From NCBI GenBank assembly GCA_002709955.1, contig PAQY01000017.1:62001-126000 (forward strand): a stretch of 64,000 nt of DNA, given 5' to 3'. How positions within the stretch are numbered: position 1 is the stretch's first letter; every line of letters begins with the position of its first letter. A program made the translations under genes and the position numbers. The notes below the pieces were generated by a model. That model worked only from the letters and a program-made list of their open reading frames with translations, searched no databases and was not told the origin of the DNA. The DNA comes from Rhodospirillaceae bacterium (GTDB taxonomy: Bacteria; Pseudomonadota; Alphaproteobacteria; UBA8366; Aestuariispiraceae). Shown here piece after piece: positions 1 through 7,785 of this stretch.

Positions 1-903
1 TGTCAGAATATGATCCCTGGGCTCCAGGGGCATTGGGGGCGGGGTGTTCAGGGCTTCTGCCACGGATATTTCGACGGTGCGGCACATGGCGTCCAGGGGG
101 ATCCCGTTCACGGAATTTGTGAAGGGATGCTTCAATTCGTCTGTCACGGCGGCCAGTCCATAAAAGACATAGGCGATGATCCCAGCAAAGACCGGGGCCA
201 TCCAGCCCACGGATTCGATCAATCCAAACGGCACCAGGATACAATACAGAAAGATCGTGCGATATATCAGCAGGACATAAACATAGGGCATGGGGGTGCT
301 GGAAATCCGCTCACAACCCGCCTGGGCCAGTGAAATCGCGCCCAGTCGTTGGGTCAGAACGCGCAGGCCAAAGTCGCTGATCCCCCCATTTGCATGAATC
401 CGGTGCAGCCGCTTCGCCATTTCATTCAAAGGCCCGCAGGCTGGGTTGCGCATATCTTTAAAGGATTGGATCAATGCCGGATCGGCAAAATCCTGCAATT
501 GCGCAGGGGGGTCCGTTCGGCGCAGATTGGTGCGGTGCAGATGCAGGAACACACAGGCCAGCTTCAACAGTTCCGCGCGGTCCTGGGTTTCACCCATGAA
601 GGTCATCGTTTCCCGTCCCAGGCTGCGGATATCTGCGATCAAATGGCCCCACAAGGTGCGTGCCTCCCACCAACGCTCATAGGCGGCATTGTTGCGAAAC
701 CCCAGAAACAGGGACAGTGCTAGGCCGAAAATACTGGCGGCTTGAAAGTTGATATGGATGATCGGAACGCCGGTGTGGTCCAGCACCAGGATGATGACCG
801 ACAAGGCCATGAAGAATGCGATTTTGGGCGCTACTTTCGGAACAATTGATCCTTTTGTGATCAGAAACAGCGTCAGGAATGTGGGATTCTTACGAACGAT
901 CAT
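1..903 (-). CDS. Bestrophin-family (UPF0187) membrane channel protein, 3' end cut by window
   Basis: The minus strand from the ATG at 903 is open for 301 codons to the window edge, so the C-terminus is missing; family members are about 300 aa, so little is lost. The N-terminal part carries the family signature FRNNAAYERWWEAR after two hydrophobic stretches. The second half has CERISSTPMPYVYVLLIYRT, a long hydrophobic hairpin, and HPFTNSVNGIPLDAM, matching the cytoplasmic segment of bacterial bestrophins. These proteins are pentameric ion channels of the inner membrane; what this one conducts cannot be told. It stands alone, tail-away from the HxlR gene. Confidence 0.87.
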   Translation of the reverse strand, partial: MIVRKNPTFLTLFLITKGSIVPKVAPKIAFFMALSVIILVLDHTGVPIIHINFQAASIFGLALSLFLGFRNNAAYERWWEARTLWGHLIADIRSLGRETMTFMGETQDRAELLKLACVFLHLHRTNLRRTDPPAQLQDFADPALIQSFKDMRNPACGPLNEMAKRLHRIHANGGISDFGLRVLTQRLGAISLAQAGCERISSTPMPYVYVLLIYRTIFLYCILVPFGLIESVGWMAPVFAGIIAYVFYGLAAVTDELKHPFTNSVNGIPLDAMCRTVEISVAEALNTPPPMPLEPRDHILT

Positions 904-1034
904 GGGGGGCGGGCCTTTAGAAAACTCTATGGATACTCAAGATGGGAGCATTCGACATGATCCCCTGATATGAAATGCGGGACCATGCTGTTTGCGACTT
1001 TCATTGCGTGAATAAATACTTGGCCTGCTTTTGT

Positions 1035-1400
1035 CTAACCGTGCCGTTGTTCTGCCCATTTCAGCAAGGCATCCAGGGCCGGGCACAAGGATTGTCCCCA
1101 ATCGGTTAGACAATATTCAACTTTCGGCGGCACCTGATGGTGGACAATACGGCGGACGATGCCATCAGCCTCCATTTGCCGAAGCTGCTGGATCAACATT
1201 TTTTGCGATATCGCCGGAATGGCGCGCTCAAGGTCAGAAAAACGCATGATCTTTCCACCGAAAAGATGGAAGAGAATGACCAGTTTCCAGCGCCCTTCCA
1301 GCATTTTAAGGGCCTGTTCTGCCCCTTCATCCGCAGAGGTTGGCGTGTATTGTACCTTACCTTCAGGTAAGTACCCAACTTTTTTGTCCGTACTTGTCAT
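1035..1400 (-). CDS. HxlR-family winged-helix transcriptional regulator
   Basis: A 121-aa protein with the single HxlR domain over about residues 28-115: LEGRWKLVILFHLFGG opens the winged helix, RFSDLERAIPAISQKMLIQQ is the recognition region and VEYCLTDWGQSL the wing. HxlR proteins are small dimeric repressors or activators, often sensing electrophiles or redox stress. No conserved N-terminal cysteine of the YodB/HypR type is present, so the signal is unknown. It is divergent from an NTF2-like/SDR operon, its probable target. Start at 1400; the N-terminal extension of about 25 residues covers an inverted repeat (1352-1374), so a shorter start is possible. Confidence 0.9.
   Translation of the reverse strand: MTSTDKKVGYLPEGKVQYTPTSADEGAEQALKMLEGRWKLVILFHLFGGKIMRFSDLERAIPAISQKMLIQQLRQMEADGIVRRIVHHQVPPKVEYCLTDWGQSLCPALDALLKWAEQRHG
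1352..1374. promoter_or_regulatory. Inverted repeat, possible HxlR operator
   Basis: TTACCT-TC-AGGTAA (1357-1370) is a perfect 6-bp inverted repeat, flanked by GTAC on both sides with one extra base on the left. It lies inside the first codons of the annotated HxlR gene and about 80 bp upstream of the divergent operon, a suitable place for autoregulation. Its role as an operator is inference. Confidence 0.35.
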
Positions 1401-1455
1401 CTTTAAAGCGTATTCTTATTTTTCCGATGATGCAAACAGACAAAGGAAAAAGCCC

Positions 1456-1782
1456 ATGCCAATAAATCTGCCAAAGCCGATTTCCCAATATTACCAATAT
1501 GACCTGGATAACAATCCTGCTTTCGCAGAGTGCTTTACTGAAGACGCTGTCGTCGTTGACGAGGCACAAACCTATACCGGACGCCAGGCGATACAGGAAT
1601 GGAAAACAGGGGCGTCCCGCAAATTTAACTATACCGTCGACCCCTTCTCAATTGAAGAAACCAACGGCACGACCATCGTGACCGCGCATGTCGTGGGTAA
1701 TTTCCCAGGCAGTCCTGTGGATCTGCGATATTTCTTCGTTCTGCGGGATGAAAAAATCGCATCGCTGGAGATCACATTATGA
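1456..1782 (+). CDS. NTF2-like (SnoaL-type) small protein
   Basis: A 108-aa protein beginning [16 protein letters not shown]. It has the SnoaL/NTF2-like layout: an N-terminal helix ending in [20 protein letters not shown], then strands with [18 protein letters not shown]. Members are cone-shaped dimers used as isomerases, cyclases or small-molecule binders. The ATG at 1456 is preferred over in-frame upstream starts because the family begins here, an AAAGGAAAAAG stretch lies just upstream, and the longer frame would overlap the divergent regulator. The stop overlaps the next start as ATGA (1779-1782), so it is translationally coupled to the SDR. Substrate unknown. Confidence 0.8.
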   Translation: MPINLPKPISQYYQYDLDNNPAFAECFTEDAVVVDEAQTYTGRQAIQEWKTGASRKFNYTVDPFSIEETNGTTIVTAHVVGNFPGSPVDLRYFFVLRDEKIASLEITL

Positions 1783-2561
1783 GCTTCGATCTGGGTCTTT
1801 CAGGCCGTCGCGCCCTGGTCACCGGGGGCACCAAAGGGGTCGGGGCCGCAGTCGTTCAATCGCTGCGCAATGCCGGGGTGAAGATTATGACAACGGCGCG
1901 CACAATTCCCGATATGCCCCAGGATGATGTTCTGTATGTCGCCGCAGATGTGGCAACGGCCGAAGGGTGCCAGACTGTGGCGGATGCTGCGTTGATGCAG
2001 CTTGGGGGCGTTGATATTATTGTAAATGTTGTGGGCGGGTCCAGCGCGCCTGGTGGCGGGTTCGCCGCGTTGACTGACAACGAATGGCAGAATGCGCTGA
2101 ACCAGAATCTGATGTCGGCGGTGCGGCTTGATCGTGCCTTGCTGCCGTCGATGATTGAACAGGGGTCGGGCGTGATCATCCATGTCACCTCTATTCAGCA
2201 CGAACTGCCGCTGCCGGAATCAACAACCGCCTATGCCGCAGCCAAAGCCGCCCTTTCAACCTACAGCAAAAGTCTTTCAAAAGAAGTAACGCCCAAGGGC
2301 ATCCGCGTCGTTCGGGTGTCACCGGGTTGGGTTGAAACCGAGGCGGCGGTGCGTCTGGCGGAAAGGTTGGCAGACCAATCCGGCACGGATTACGAAGGCG
2401 GAAAGCAGATCATTATGCAATCCTTGGGGGGGATTCCGCTGGGTCGTCCCGCGCGACCACAAGAGGTGGCGGATTTGATCAGTTTCCTGGTATCACCAAA
2501 AGCCGCTTCCATTACAGGGACTGAAATTGTCATTGATGGGGGGACGGTACCAACGGCATAG
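1779..2561 (+). CDS. SDR-family oxidoreductase
   Basis: A 260-aa classical short-chain dehydrogenase. The nucleotide-binding motif TGGTKGVG is at residues 15-22, NVVG follows strand 4, the catalytic Ser is in HVTSIQHE (about 139), and Tyr152-x-x-x-Lys156 is in [21 protein letters not shown] at the C-terminus is typical of the FabG-like branch. It is coupled by a 4-bp overlap to the NTF2-like gene and probably controlled by the divergent HxlR regulator, a common pairing for reductases answering reactive carbonyls or quinones. The actual substrate is not predictable. Confidence 0.9.
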   Translation: MSFDLGLSGRRALVTGGTKGVGAAVVQSLRNAGVKIMTTARTIPDMPQDDVLYVAADVATAEGCQTVADAALMQLGGVDIIVNVVGGSSAPGGGFAALTDNEWQNALNQNLMSAVRLDRALLPSMIEQGSGVIIHVTSIQHELPLPESTTAYAAAKAALSTYSKSLSKEVTPKGIRVVRVSPGWVETEAAVRLAERLADQSGTDYEGGKQIIMQSLGGIPLGRPARPQEVADLISFLVSPKAASITGTEIVIDGGTVPTA

Positions 2562-2681
2562 GACAGTCGGACTCCGGGATGCCCCTAAACAAGACAATAT
2601 GCAAATAAGGATGCTGGTCACGGCAGAATCGGCCAAAGTTCCCCATATTCAATCTTAGGATTCTATCTAGGGAAATTTGAT

Positions 2682-4271
2682 ATGACATGGGGTGGGTTGG
2701 CGTCTGTTCCGGGCCAGTTGAATGCATGGGGTGGCTGGCGTCGCCGTGGGGTTTTGTTTCTGGCGGGGGCGATCACAACGCTGGCATTGCCGCCCTTTAA
2801 CATCTGGCCCATCGCCTTTTTAACGCTGCCATTCATAGTCTGGATGCTGGAAGGCGTGACGCGGCGACGGCAGGCCTTTGGGGTCGGCTGGTGGTTCGCA
2901 TTCGGATATTTTTGTGCCGGATGGTATTGGATATCCAACGCGCTATTGGTTTTTTCCAATGATTTGTGGTGGATGGTTCCCTTTGCCCTGGTCGGGCTGC
3001 CGCTGGTAATGGCGGTTTATTATGGGCTGGCGACATTGATCGTGGATGCCGTGTCGGGGCGCGCGATAGGTCGACGCCTGGGGCGATGCCTGTTGCTGGT
3101 GGCAGGGTTCGCAGGCATGGATATGCTGCGCGGTGTTCTGTTTACCGGCTTTCCCTGGAACACATTCGGGTATCTGTGGTCCGGCGTTCCGGCCCTTAGC
3201 CAGGCCGCCTCCCTGATTGGGGTCTATGGCCTGGGCGTTCTGGTGCTGTTGTCTGGTTTTCTGATTTCAATGATCGCGATGGAAGGAACAGGCGGCGCGC
3301 ATGCCGGGGATAGACTGCGGCGTCGCCTCTGTCTGGTCGGTGCCATTGCATTGCCAGCCCTGGTCTTCGCAGGCGGCACAATCCGTTTGTCCCTTGCGCC
3401 CGAATTAACCCAACAGCAGGCGGACCCAGCCCTACCCGGTCTTCGCATGGTTCAGGCCAACATTCCCCAAACGGAAAAATGGAGCCGGGAATTCCGCTTG
3501 CGCAATTTCCAGACATTTCTGCGGCTCAGCAGCGCTGATCGACCCGATTGGGTTCGGACCGTGATCTGGCCGGAAACCTCTGCGGCCTTCTTCATCGATG
3601 AAGCACCAGACCTCAGAACCGCTGCGGGTGCCTTCGCGGCCCCGACCGGCGGGTATCTGATAACCGGCGCGCCGCGCCGGGTGCAGGATCCGCTGACCCT
3701 GTATAATGCCTTATTGGCCCTGAACGATCAGGGGGACGTCAAGGCGCAATACGATAAGTCACATCTGGTGCCATTTGGCGAATATGTTCCATTGAGTGAC
3801 TATCTTCCCTTTGGAAAGGTCACGATTGGATCTGTGGATTATTCGCCGGGCCCAGGTCCTCAGACGGTGACCCTGCCGGGTCTTCCCCCCTTTGCCCCCC
3901 TGATCTGTTACGAGATCATTTTTCCAGGCCAGGTGATTGACAGCACCCACCGCCCGGAATGGATTTTAAACATCACCAATGACGCCTGGTATGGCCATTC
4001 CACCGGTCCTTATCAGCATGTGCAGCATACAAGGCTGCGGGCCATCGAAGAAGGCCTGCCGCTGGTTCGATCCGCCAGCACCGGGGTGTCTGTTGCCTAT
4101 GATGGATATGGCCGGGAACTGGCCCGCATTGCGCTGGATTCAAGCGGGGTGCGCGACTTCCGATTGCCGCCTGCGCTGTCAGAAACGCTGTTTGCTGTCT
4201 ATGGAAATGCGATCGCAGTGTTCATGATCGCGATTTCTGCCATTGCTGGAATAATGGCTATCCGACGTTGA
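2682..4271 (+). CDS. lnt: Apolipoprotein N-acyltransferase
   Basis: A 529-aa inner-membrane protein with about six N-terminal hydrophobic segments, a periplasmic nitrilase-fold domain from about residue 230 and a last membrane helix. The catalytic triad is visible: Glu298 in WPETSAAFF, Lys359 in YDKSHLVPFGEYVPL and Cys409 in PLICYEIIFP. Lnt adds the third acyl chain to the N-terminal cysteine of lipoproteins, using phospholipid as donor. It heads the conserved lnt-XRE-metK-trmB block. Nothing is missing compared with the E. coli enzyme (512 aa). Confidence 0.96.
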   Translation: MTWGGLASVPGQLNAWGGWRRRGVLFLAGAITTLALPPFNIWPIAFLTLPFIVWMLEGVTRRRQAFGVGWWFAFGYFCAGWYWISNALLVFSNDLWWMVPFALVGLPLVMAVYYGLATLIVDAVSGRAIGRRLGRCLLLVAGFAGMDMLRGVLFTGFPWNTFGYLWSGVPALSQAASLIGVYGLGVLVLLSGFLISMIAMEGTGGAHAGDRLRRRLCLVGAIALPALVFAGGTIRLSLAPELTQQQADPALPGLRMVQANIPQTEKWSREFRLRNFQTFLRLSSADRPDWVRTVIWPETSAAFFIDEAPDLRTAAGAFAAPTGGYLITGAPRRVQDPLTLYNALLALNDQGDVKAQYDKSHLVPFGEYVPLSDYLPFGKVTIGSVDYSPGPGPQTVTLPGLPPFAPLICYEIIFPGQVIDSTHRPEWILNITNDAWYGHSTGPYQHVQHTRLRAIEEGLPLVRSASTGVSVAYDGYGRELARIALDSSGVRDFRLPPALSETLFAVYGNAIAVFMIAISAIAGIMAIRR

Positions 4272-4423
4272 TTTATCCTAGAAATTCTGCGACTTGATCG
4301 TGTATGAATTAGGATGCACGACCATATCGTGATTGTTGGTGTTTGGCGGATTTTGTTCCAGGGCGGTCGCAGTATAGGATATGCTGACTTTGGAATGCCT
4401 GATCAGGATAGGATTATAAATAC

Positions 4424-4915
4424 ATGGCGAAGACTCCAAAAGACGATCTGCCATCGGGAAATTCCCCGATGGGCAATATTCCTGCAGGGCGTCCCGGTGT
4501 TCCCAATCCGGTTGATATTCATGTTGGCAGGCGGGTTCGTCTTCGGCGCACGCTGCTTGGGCTCAGCCAGGAACGACTGGGGGAGATGATCGGCCTGACC
4601 TTTCAGCAGGTCCAGAAGTATGAACGCGGCACAAACCGCATCGGGGCCAGCCGTCTGTATGATCTGTCACGGGTTTTGAATGTTCCGATACAGTTCTTCT
4701 ATGATGACATGACAACAGAAACAGCAGGCCAGTCGCCCCGTTTGCGCGCCGGTCTGGAGGAAGCGCCGTCAGAGCCCTATATTGACGAAGATCCAATGAA
4801 GCGTCGGGAGACCCTGGAACTCATTCGGGCCTATTACAAAATCAAGGATCCTGAAATCCGCCAAAAGATATTTGATCTGTGCCGCGCCATGGCCCATGCG
4901 ACCGAAGAATCCTGA
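4424..4915 (+). CDS. XRE-family helix-turn-helix regulator (lnt-metK linked)
   Basis: A 163-aa protein with a Pro/Gly-rich N-terminal arm of about 30 residues, then a Cro/CI-type HTH: LGLSQERLGEMIGLTFQQVQ and YERGTNRIGASRLYDLSRVL. The C-terminal third is charged and helical (RRETLELIRAYYKIKDPEIR). Proteins of this kind sit between lnt and metK in many Alphaproteobacteria. Its HTH strongly resembles that of the regulator at 50963-51331 in this window (shared QQVQKYE-GTNR-GASRL). The target is not known; position suggests metK control but there is no direct evidence. Confidence 0.9.
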   Translation: MAKTPKDDLPSGNSPMGNIPAGRPGVPNPVDIHVGRRVRLRRTLLGLSQERLGEMIGLTFQQVQKYERGTNRIGASRLYDLSRVLNVPIQFFYDDMTTETAGQSPRLRAGLEEAPSEPYIDEDPMKRRETLELIRAYYKIKDPEIRQKIFDLCRAMAHATEES

Positions 4916-4955
4916 AGGTTTCCCGTCTCGTTCAGGGCAGCGACCAAGCACCCTC

Positions 4956-4984
4956 TTGACCTTATCTTAAAACCCTCGTAACAA
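4956..4984 (+). promoter_or_regulatory. Candidate sigma-70 promoter for metK
   Basis: TTGACC (4956-4961), a 17-base spacer and TAACAA (4979-4984). It lies about 125 bp upstream of the metK start and would make a leader beginning near 4991. Confidence 0.5.
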
Positions 4985-4995
4985 ACCGCGCGTTT

Positions 4996-5074
4996 AGGCG
5001 GTGAAAATGTATGCGCCGCCTGTGGGTTGACACATACGATCATAATGCGCGCACCGTCTTCTGATGCGCCGCCT
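4996..5074 (+). promoter_or_regulatory. Structured metK leader with pseudoknot potential
   Basis: AGGCGG (4996-5001) can pair with CCGCCT (5016-5021), closing a 14-base loop. GTATG in that loop (5009-5013) can pair with CATAC (5033-5037), giving an H-type pseudoknot. The 11-mer ATGCGCCGCCT occurs twice (5011-5021 and 5064-5074), so AGGCGG has two possible partners. It does not match the SAM-II or SAM/SAH consensus as I know them. A regulatory role is inference from structure and from position upstream of the SAM synthetase gene. Confidence 0.3.
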
Positions 5075-5108
5075 CACGACAAGCCGAGTATTCGAAGGGG
5101 ATTTCAGC

Positions 5109-6296
5109 ATGGCCAATTCGTTCTTGTTCACCAGCGAATCAGTTTCCGAAGGGCACCCAGATAAGGTCTGTGACCGGATTTCTGATGAAGTGGTGGATCT
5201 GTTTCTTGCCGCTGATCCCGGTGCGCGTGTCGCCTGTGAAACCCTGACGACCACGAACCGGATTGTGATTGCAGGCGAAGTTCGCGGGCCGGAAAGCGTC
5301 GTTTCCCCCGATGGTCTGGTGAATAAAGAGAAGATCGAGGAAGTCGCCCGCGCCGCCGTGAAAGATATCGGCTATGAGCAGGAAGGCTTTCACCATGCCC
5401 ATGCAGAGGTTCAGATTTACCTGCATGGTCAGTCCAAGGATATTGCCGTGGGCGTGGATGCATCCGGGAACAAGGATGAAGGTGCTGGCGATCAGGGCCT
5501 GATGTTCGGCCATGCGCGCCGCGAAACCGATGTGCTGATGCCTGCGGCCATCCAATATTCCCACGATATTCTGAAAAGTCTGGCAGAATTCCGTCACAGC
5601 GACCCTAAAAGTGGCCTGGGACCGGATTCAAAAAGCCAGGTGACGCTGCAATATGAAGATGGAAAGCCCGTTGGCGTTGCCTCTGTTGTTGTGTCCACCC
5701 AGCACACGCCGGACATGGACCAGCGCGCGATCCGCGAATTGGTGCGCGCGCATGTTGAGAAAGTTCTGCCCGCCGGTTGGTTCCCGCCCGAAGACGAATT
5801 CTATGTCAATCCCACAGGGATTTTTGTAATCGGTGGCCCGGATGGCGATGCCGGTCTGACGGGGCGTAAGATCATTGTCGATACCTATGGCGGTGCGGCC
5901 CCCCATGGTGGTGGTGCATTTTCCGGTAAGGACCCGACGAAGGTTGACCGGTCCGCAGCCTATGCCGCGCGCTATGTCGCCAAAAACATCGTTGCCGCTG
6001 GTCTGGCCGATAAATGCACGATCCAGGTCGCCTATGCGATTGGTGTTTCCAAGCCCCTGTCGCTGTTGGTCGATACCCATGGCACGGGAACGGTTGCCGA
6101 AGACCGTTTGGTCAAGGCCGTCAGTGAAGTGATGAACCTGTCCCCGCGCGGCATTCGCGAGCATCTGAAGCTTGCTAATCCGATCTATGCCCCCAGCGCT
6201 GCCTATGGGCATTTCGGACGCATCCCAACGGAACAGGGCCATTTCAGCTGGGAACGCACGGATCTTGTCGATGCGCTGACTTCGGCGCTGACCTAA
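5109..6296 (+). CDS. metK: S-adenosylmethionine synthase
   Basis: A 395-aa MetK starting [32 protein letters not shown] binds ATP and metal, [10 protein letters not shown] is the glycine-rich loop and [19 protein letters not shown] is the second signature. It makes SAM from methionine and ATP in the cytoplasm. The ATG at 5109 follows GAAGGGGAT at a normal distance; an in-frame ATG at 5064 would add 15 residues unlike the family. SAM made here also feeds TrmB, the next gene. The upstream leader may regulate it. Confidence 0.97.
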   Translation: MANSFLFTSESVSEGHPDKVCDRISDEVVDLFLAADPGARVACETLTTTNRIVIAGEVRGPESVVSPDGLVNKEKIEEVARAAVKDIGYEQEGFHHAHAEVQIYLHGQSKDIAVGVDASGNKDEGAGDQGLMFGHARRETDVLMPAAIQYSHDILKSLAEFRHSDPKSGLGPDSKSQVTLQYEDGKPVGVASVVVSTQHTPDMDQRAIRELVRAHVEKVLPAGWFPPEDEFYVNPTGIFVIGGPDGDAGLTGRKIIVDTYGGAAPHGGGAFSGKDPTKVDRSAAYAARYVAKNIVAAGLADKCTIQVAYAIGVSKPLSLLVDTHGTGTVAEDRLVKAVSEVMNLSPRGIREHLKLANPIYAPSAAYGHFGRIPTEQGHFSWERTDLVDALTSALT

Positions 6297-6321
6297 GGCA
6301 TACTGACGCGATACTGACGTG

Positions 6322-7011
6322 ATGGACCCCCGATCGGACGAAGCCAGGCTTAAGTTTTTCGGCCGCCGAAAGGGGCGCAGCCTGAAACCCTCGCAACAGG
6401 GAATTCTGGACCAGCGGCTGCCTGCCTATGCGCTGGATCCACAGGCGATGCCCGCGGATCCAAGACAGCTTTTCACCCCGTCGGTTGACTCTGTGCAGAT
6501 GGAAATCGGCTTTGGGTCTGGCGAGCATCTGGTGGCCCAGGCCCAGGCCAACCCGACCGTTGGCTATATCGGATGTGAACCTTTCATCAACGGTGTTGTG
6601 AAACTGGTCCGCGATCTGGATAAGGCCAAGGTCCAGACCGTTCGCGTCTATCCAGATGACGCCCGCCATGTGCTGGATGTCTTGCCTGATGGATGTCTGG
6701 ATCAGGTATTCGTCCTGTTCCCGGATCCCTGGCCCAAGGCGCGCCATCGGATGCGCCGTTTTATCGGGCCGGATAATCTGCCCCGTTTGGCCCGTGTGAT
6801 CCGGCCTGGCGGGTATCTGCGATGCGCGACGGATCATCCTGATTACCTGGAATGGATGTTGTTGCATGTTGGTGCAAGCCCGGATTTTATCTGGACGGCG
6901 CAAAGGCCCGGCGATTGGCTGGACCGCCCGCAGGATCAGCCACCGACGCGCTATGAAAGCAAGGCGCTGGCCGGTCGTCCCCATTACCTAAGATTTCGCC
7001 GCCAAGATTAG
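6322..7011 (+). CDS. trmB: tRNA (guanine-N7-)-methyltransferase
   Basis: A 229-aa Rossmann-fold methyltransferase making m7G46 in tRNA. EIGFGSGEHLVAQA is the SAM-binding motif; FVLFPDPWPKARHRMRRFI holds the family's PDPWxKxRHxxRR signature, and TDHPDYLEWM and PPTRYESKAL are C-terminal family motifs. The ATG at 6322 is used; a GTG one codon upstream is equally possible. It follows metK by 25 bp and is probably co-transcribed with it. Confidence 0.94.
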   Translation: MDPRSDEARLKFFGRRKGRSLKPSQQGILDQRLPAYALDPQAMPADPRQLFTPSVDSVQMEIGFGSGEHLVAQAQANPTVGYIGCEPFINGVVKLVRDLDKAKVQTVRVYPDDARHVLDVLPDGCLDQVFVLFPDPWPKARHRMRRFIGPDNLPRLARVIRPGGYLRCATDHPDYLEWMLLHVGASPDFIWTAQRPGDWLDRPQDQPPTRYESKALAGRPHYLRFRRQD

Positions 7012-7061
7012 GATGCCAAGATTGGGAAATCACCCGGTCTGTCCGGTTGGTGACTGCGGAC

Positions 7062-7090
7062 TTGATACACGGGCTCAATTGGCGTATTAC
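7062..7090 (+). promoter_or_regulatory. Strong sigma-70 promoter for the rimP-nusA-infB operon
   Basis: TTGATA (7062-7067), a 17-base spacer and TATTAC (7085-7090), in the 200-bp gap between trmB and rimP. The predicted transcript starts near 7097 and would run through the hairpin at 7143-7162 before reaching rimP. Confidence 0.6.
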
Positions 7091-7142
7091 CCTGCGACTG
7101 AACTTTCATTATATCGCCTTGTACTGCAAGAGTGATGGATGG

Positions 7143-7168
7143 GGGTGGGCTGCGGCCCGCCCTTTTTT
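7143..7168 (+). terminator. Terminator-like hairpin in the rimP leader
   Basis: GGGTGGGC (7143-7150), a TGCG loop and GCCCGCCC (7155-7162), pairing over 8 bp with one G-T, followed by six T residues. It has the form of an intrinsic terminator but lies between the promoter at 7062-7090 and rimP at 7212. It can end read-through from trmB and may act as an attenuator for the operon. Confidence 0.75.
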
Positions 7169-7211
7169 GTTGGAAAACCGGCATTAACCGGAGAAGAGAC
7201 AGGCCCTTTTA

Positions 7212-7733
7212 ATGGCGATCGAAGACCGTATCGCAGCGATGATCGAACCAGCCCTGACCGATATGGGATACGGGCTGGTGCGCGTGCGCGTTTTGGGAAC
7301 GAAACAGATCACGCTGCAGATCATGGCCGACCGTGTGGACGAAGCCGCGATCACGGTTGATGATTGTGCGGATATCAGCCGTGCAGTTTCTGCGCTGCTG
7401 GATGTGGACGATCCCATTGAACAGGCGTACAGTCTGGAAGTGAGTTCTCCGGGTATCGACCGCCCGCTCACCCGCCTCAAGGATTTTGAGCGTTATGCCG
7501 GGTTTGAAGCAAAAGTCGAGTTACAGTCCCTGATCGACGGTCGTCGCCGATTTCGCGGCATCCTGGGGGGCGTGAATGGCACGATGGTTAAGATTGAGAC
7601 TGAGACCGGCGCGTTTGAAGTGCCATTTGAAGAAATTCGCGAGTCGAAGCTAGTGCTGACCGACGCGCTGATTGAGGCGAGCCGCGCTGCGGCCGCTGGA
7701 ACAACCGGAACCGCGGAGGGGTCCGCCCTTTAA
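7212..7733 (+). CDS. rimP: Ribosome maturation factor RimP
   Basis: A 173-aa RimP with the N-terminal alpha/beta domain (IEPALTDMGYGLVRVRVLG, YSLEVSSPGIDRPLTRLKDF) and the C-terminal SH3-like barrel (FEVPFEEIRESKLV). It binds the 30S subunit and helps 3' domain assembly. It is first in the rimP-nusA-ylxR-infB-rbfA operon. The C-terminal tail of about 20 Ala/Gly/Thr-rich residues looks unstructured. Starts with ATG after GGAGAAGAGACAGG. Confidence 0.95.
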   Translation: MAIEDRIAAMIEPALTDMGYGLVRVRVLGTKQITLQIMADRVDEAAITVDDCADISRAVSALLDVDDPIEQAYSLEVSSPGIDRPLTRLKDFERYAGFEAKVELQSLIDGRRRFRGILGGVNGTMVKIETETGAFEVPFEEIRESKLVLTDALIEASRAAAAGTTGTAEGSAL

Positions 7734-7785
7734 GGGCCCCTGCGCATCCTAAAACGACTGACCAAAGTTTAGAGGATCGAATACG

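Noticed and set aside
5041..5046. TTGACA (5027-5032) with CATAAT (5041-5046) as a metK promoter
   Set aside because: The spacing is only 8 bases, far from the 16-18 needed; the pair at 4956-4984 fits better.
4996..5074. metK leader as a known SAM-II or SAM/SAH riboswitch
   Set aside because: The pseudoknot topology is similar to SAM-II, but the conserved loop bases of those classes are not seen, so it is listed only as an uncharacterised structured leader.
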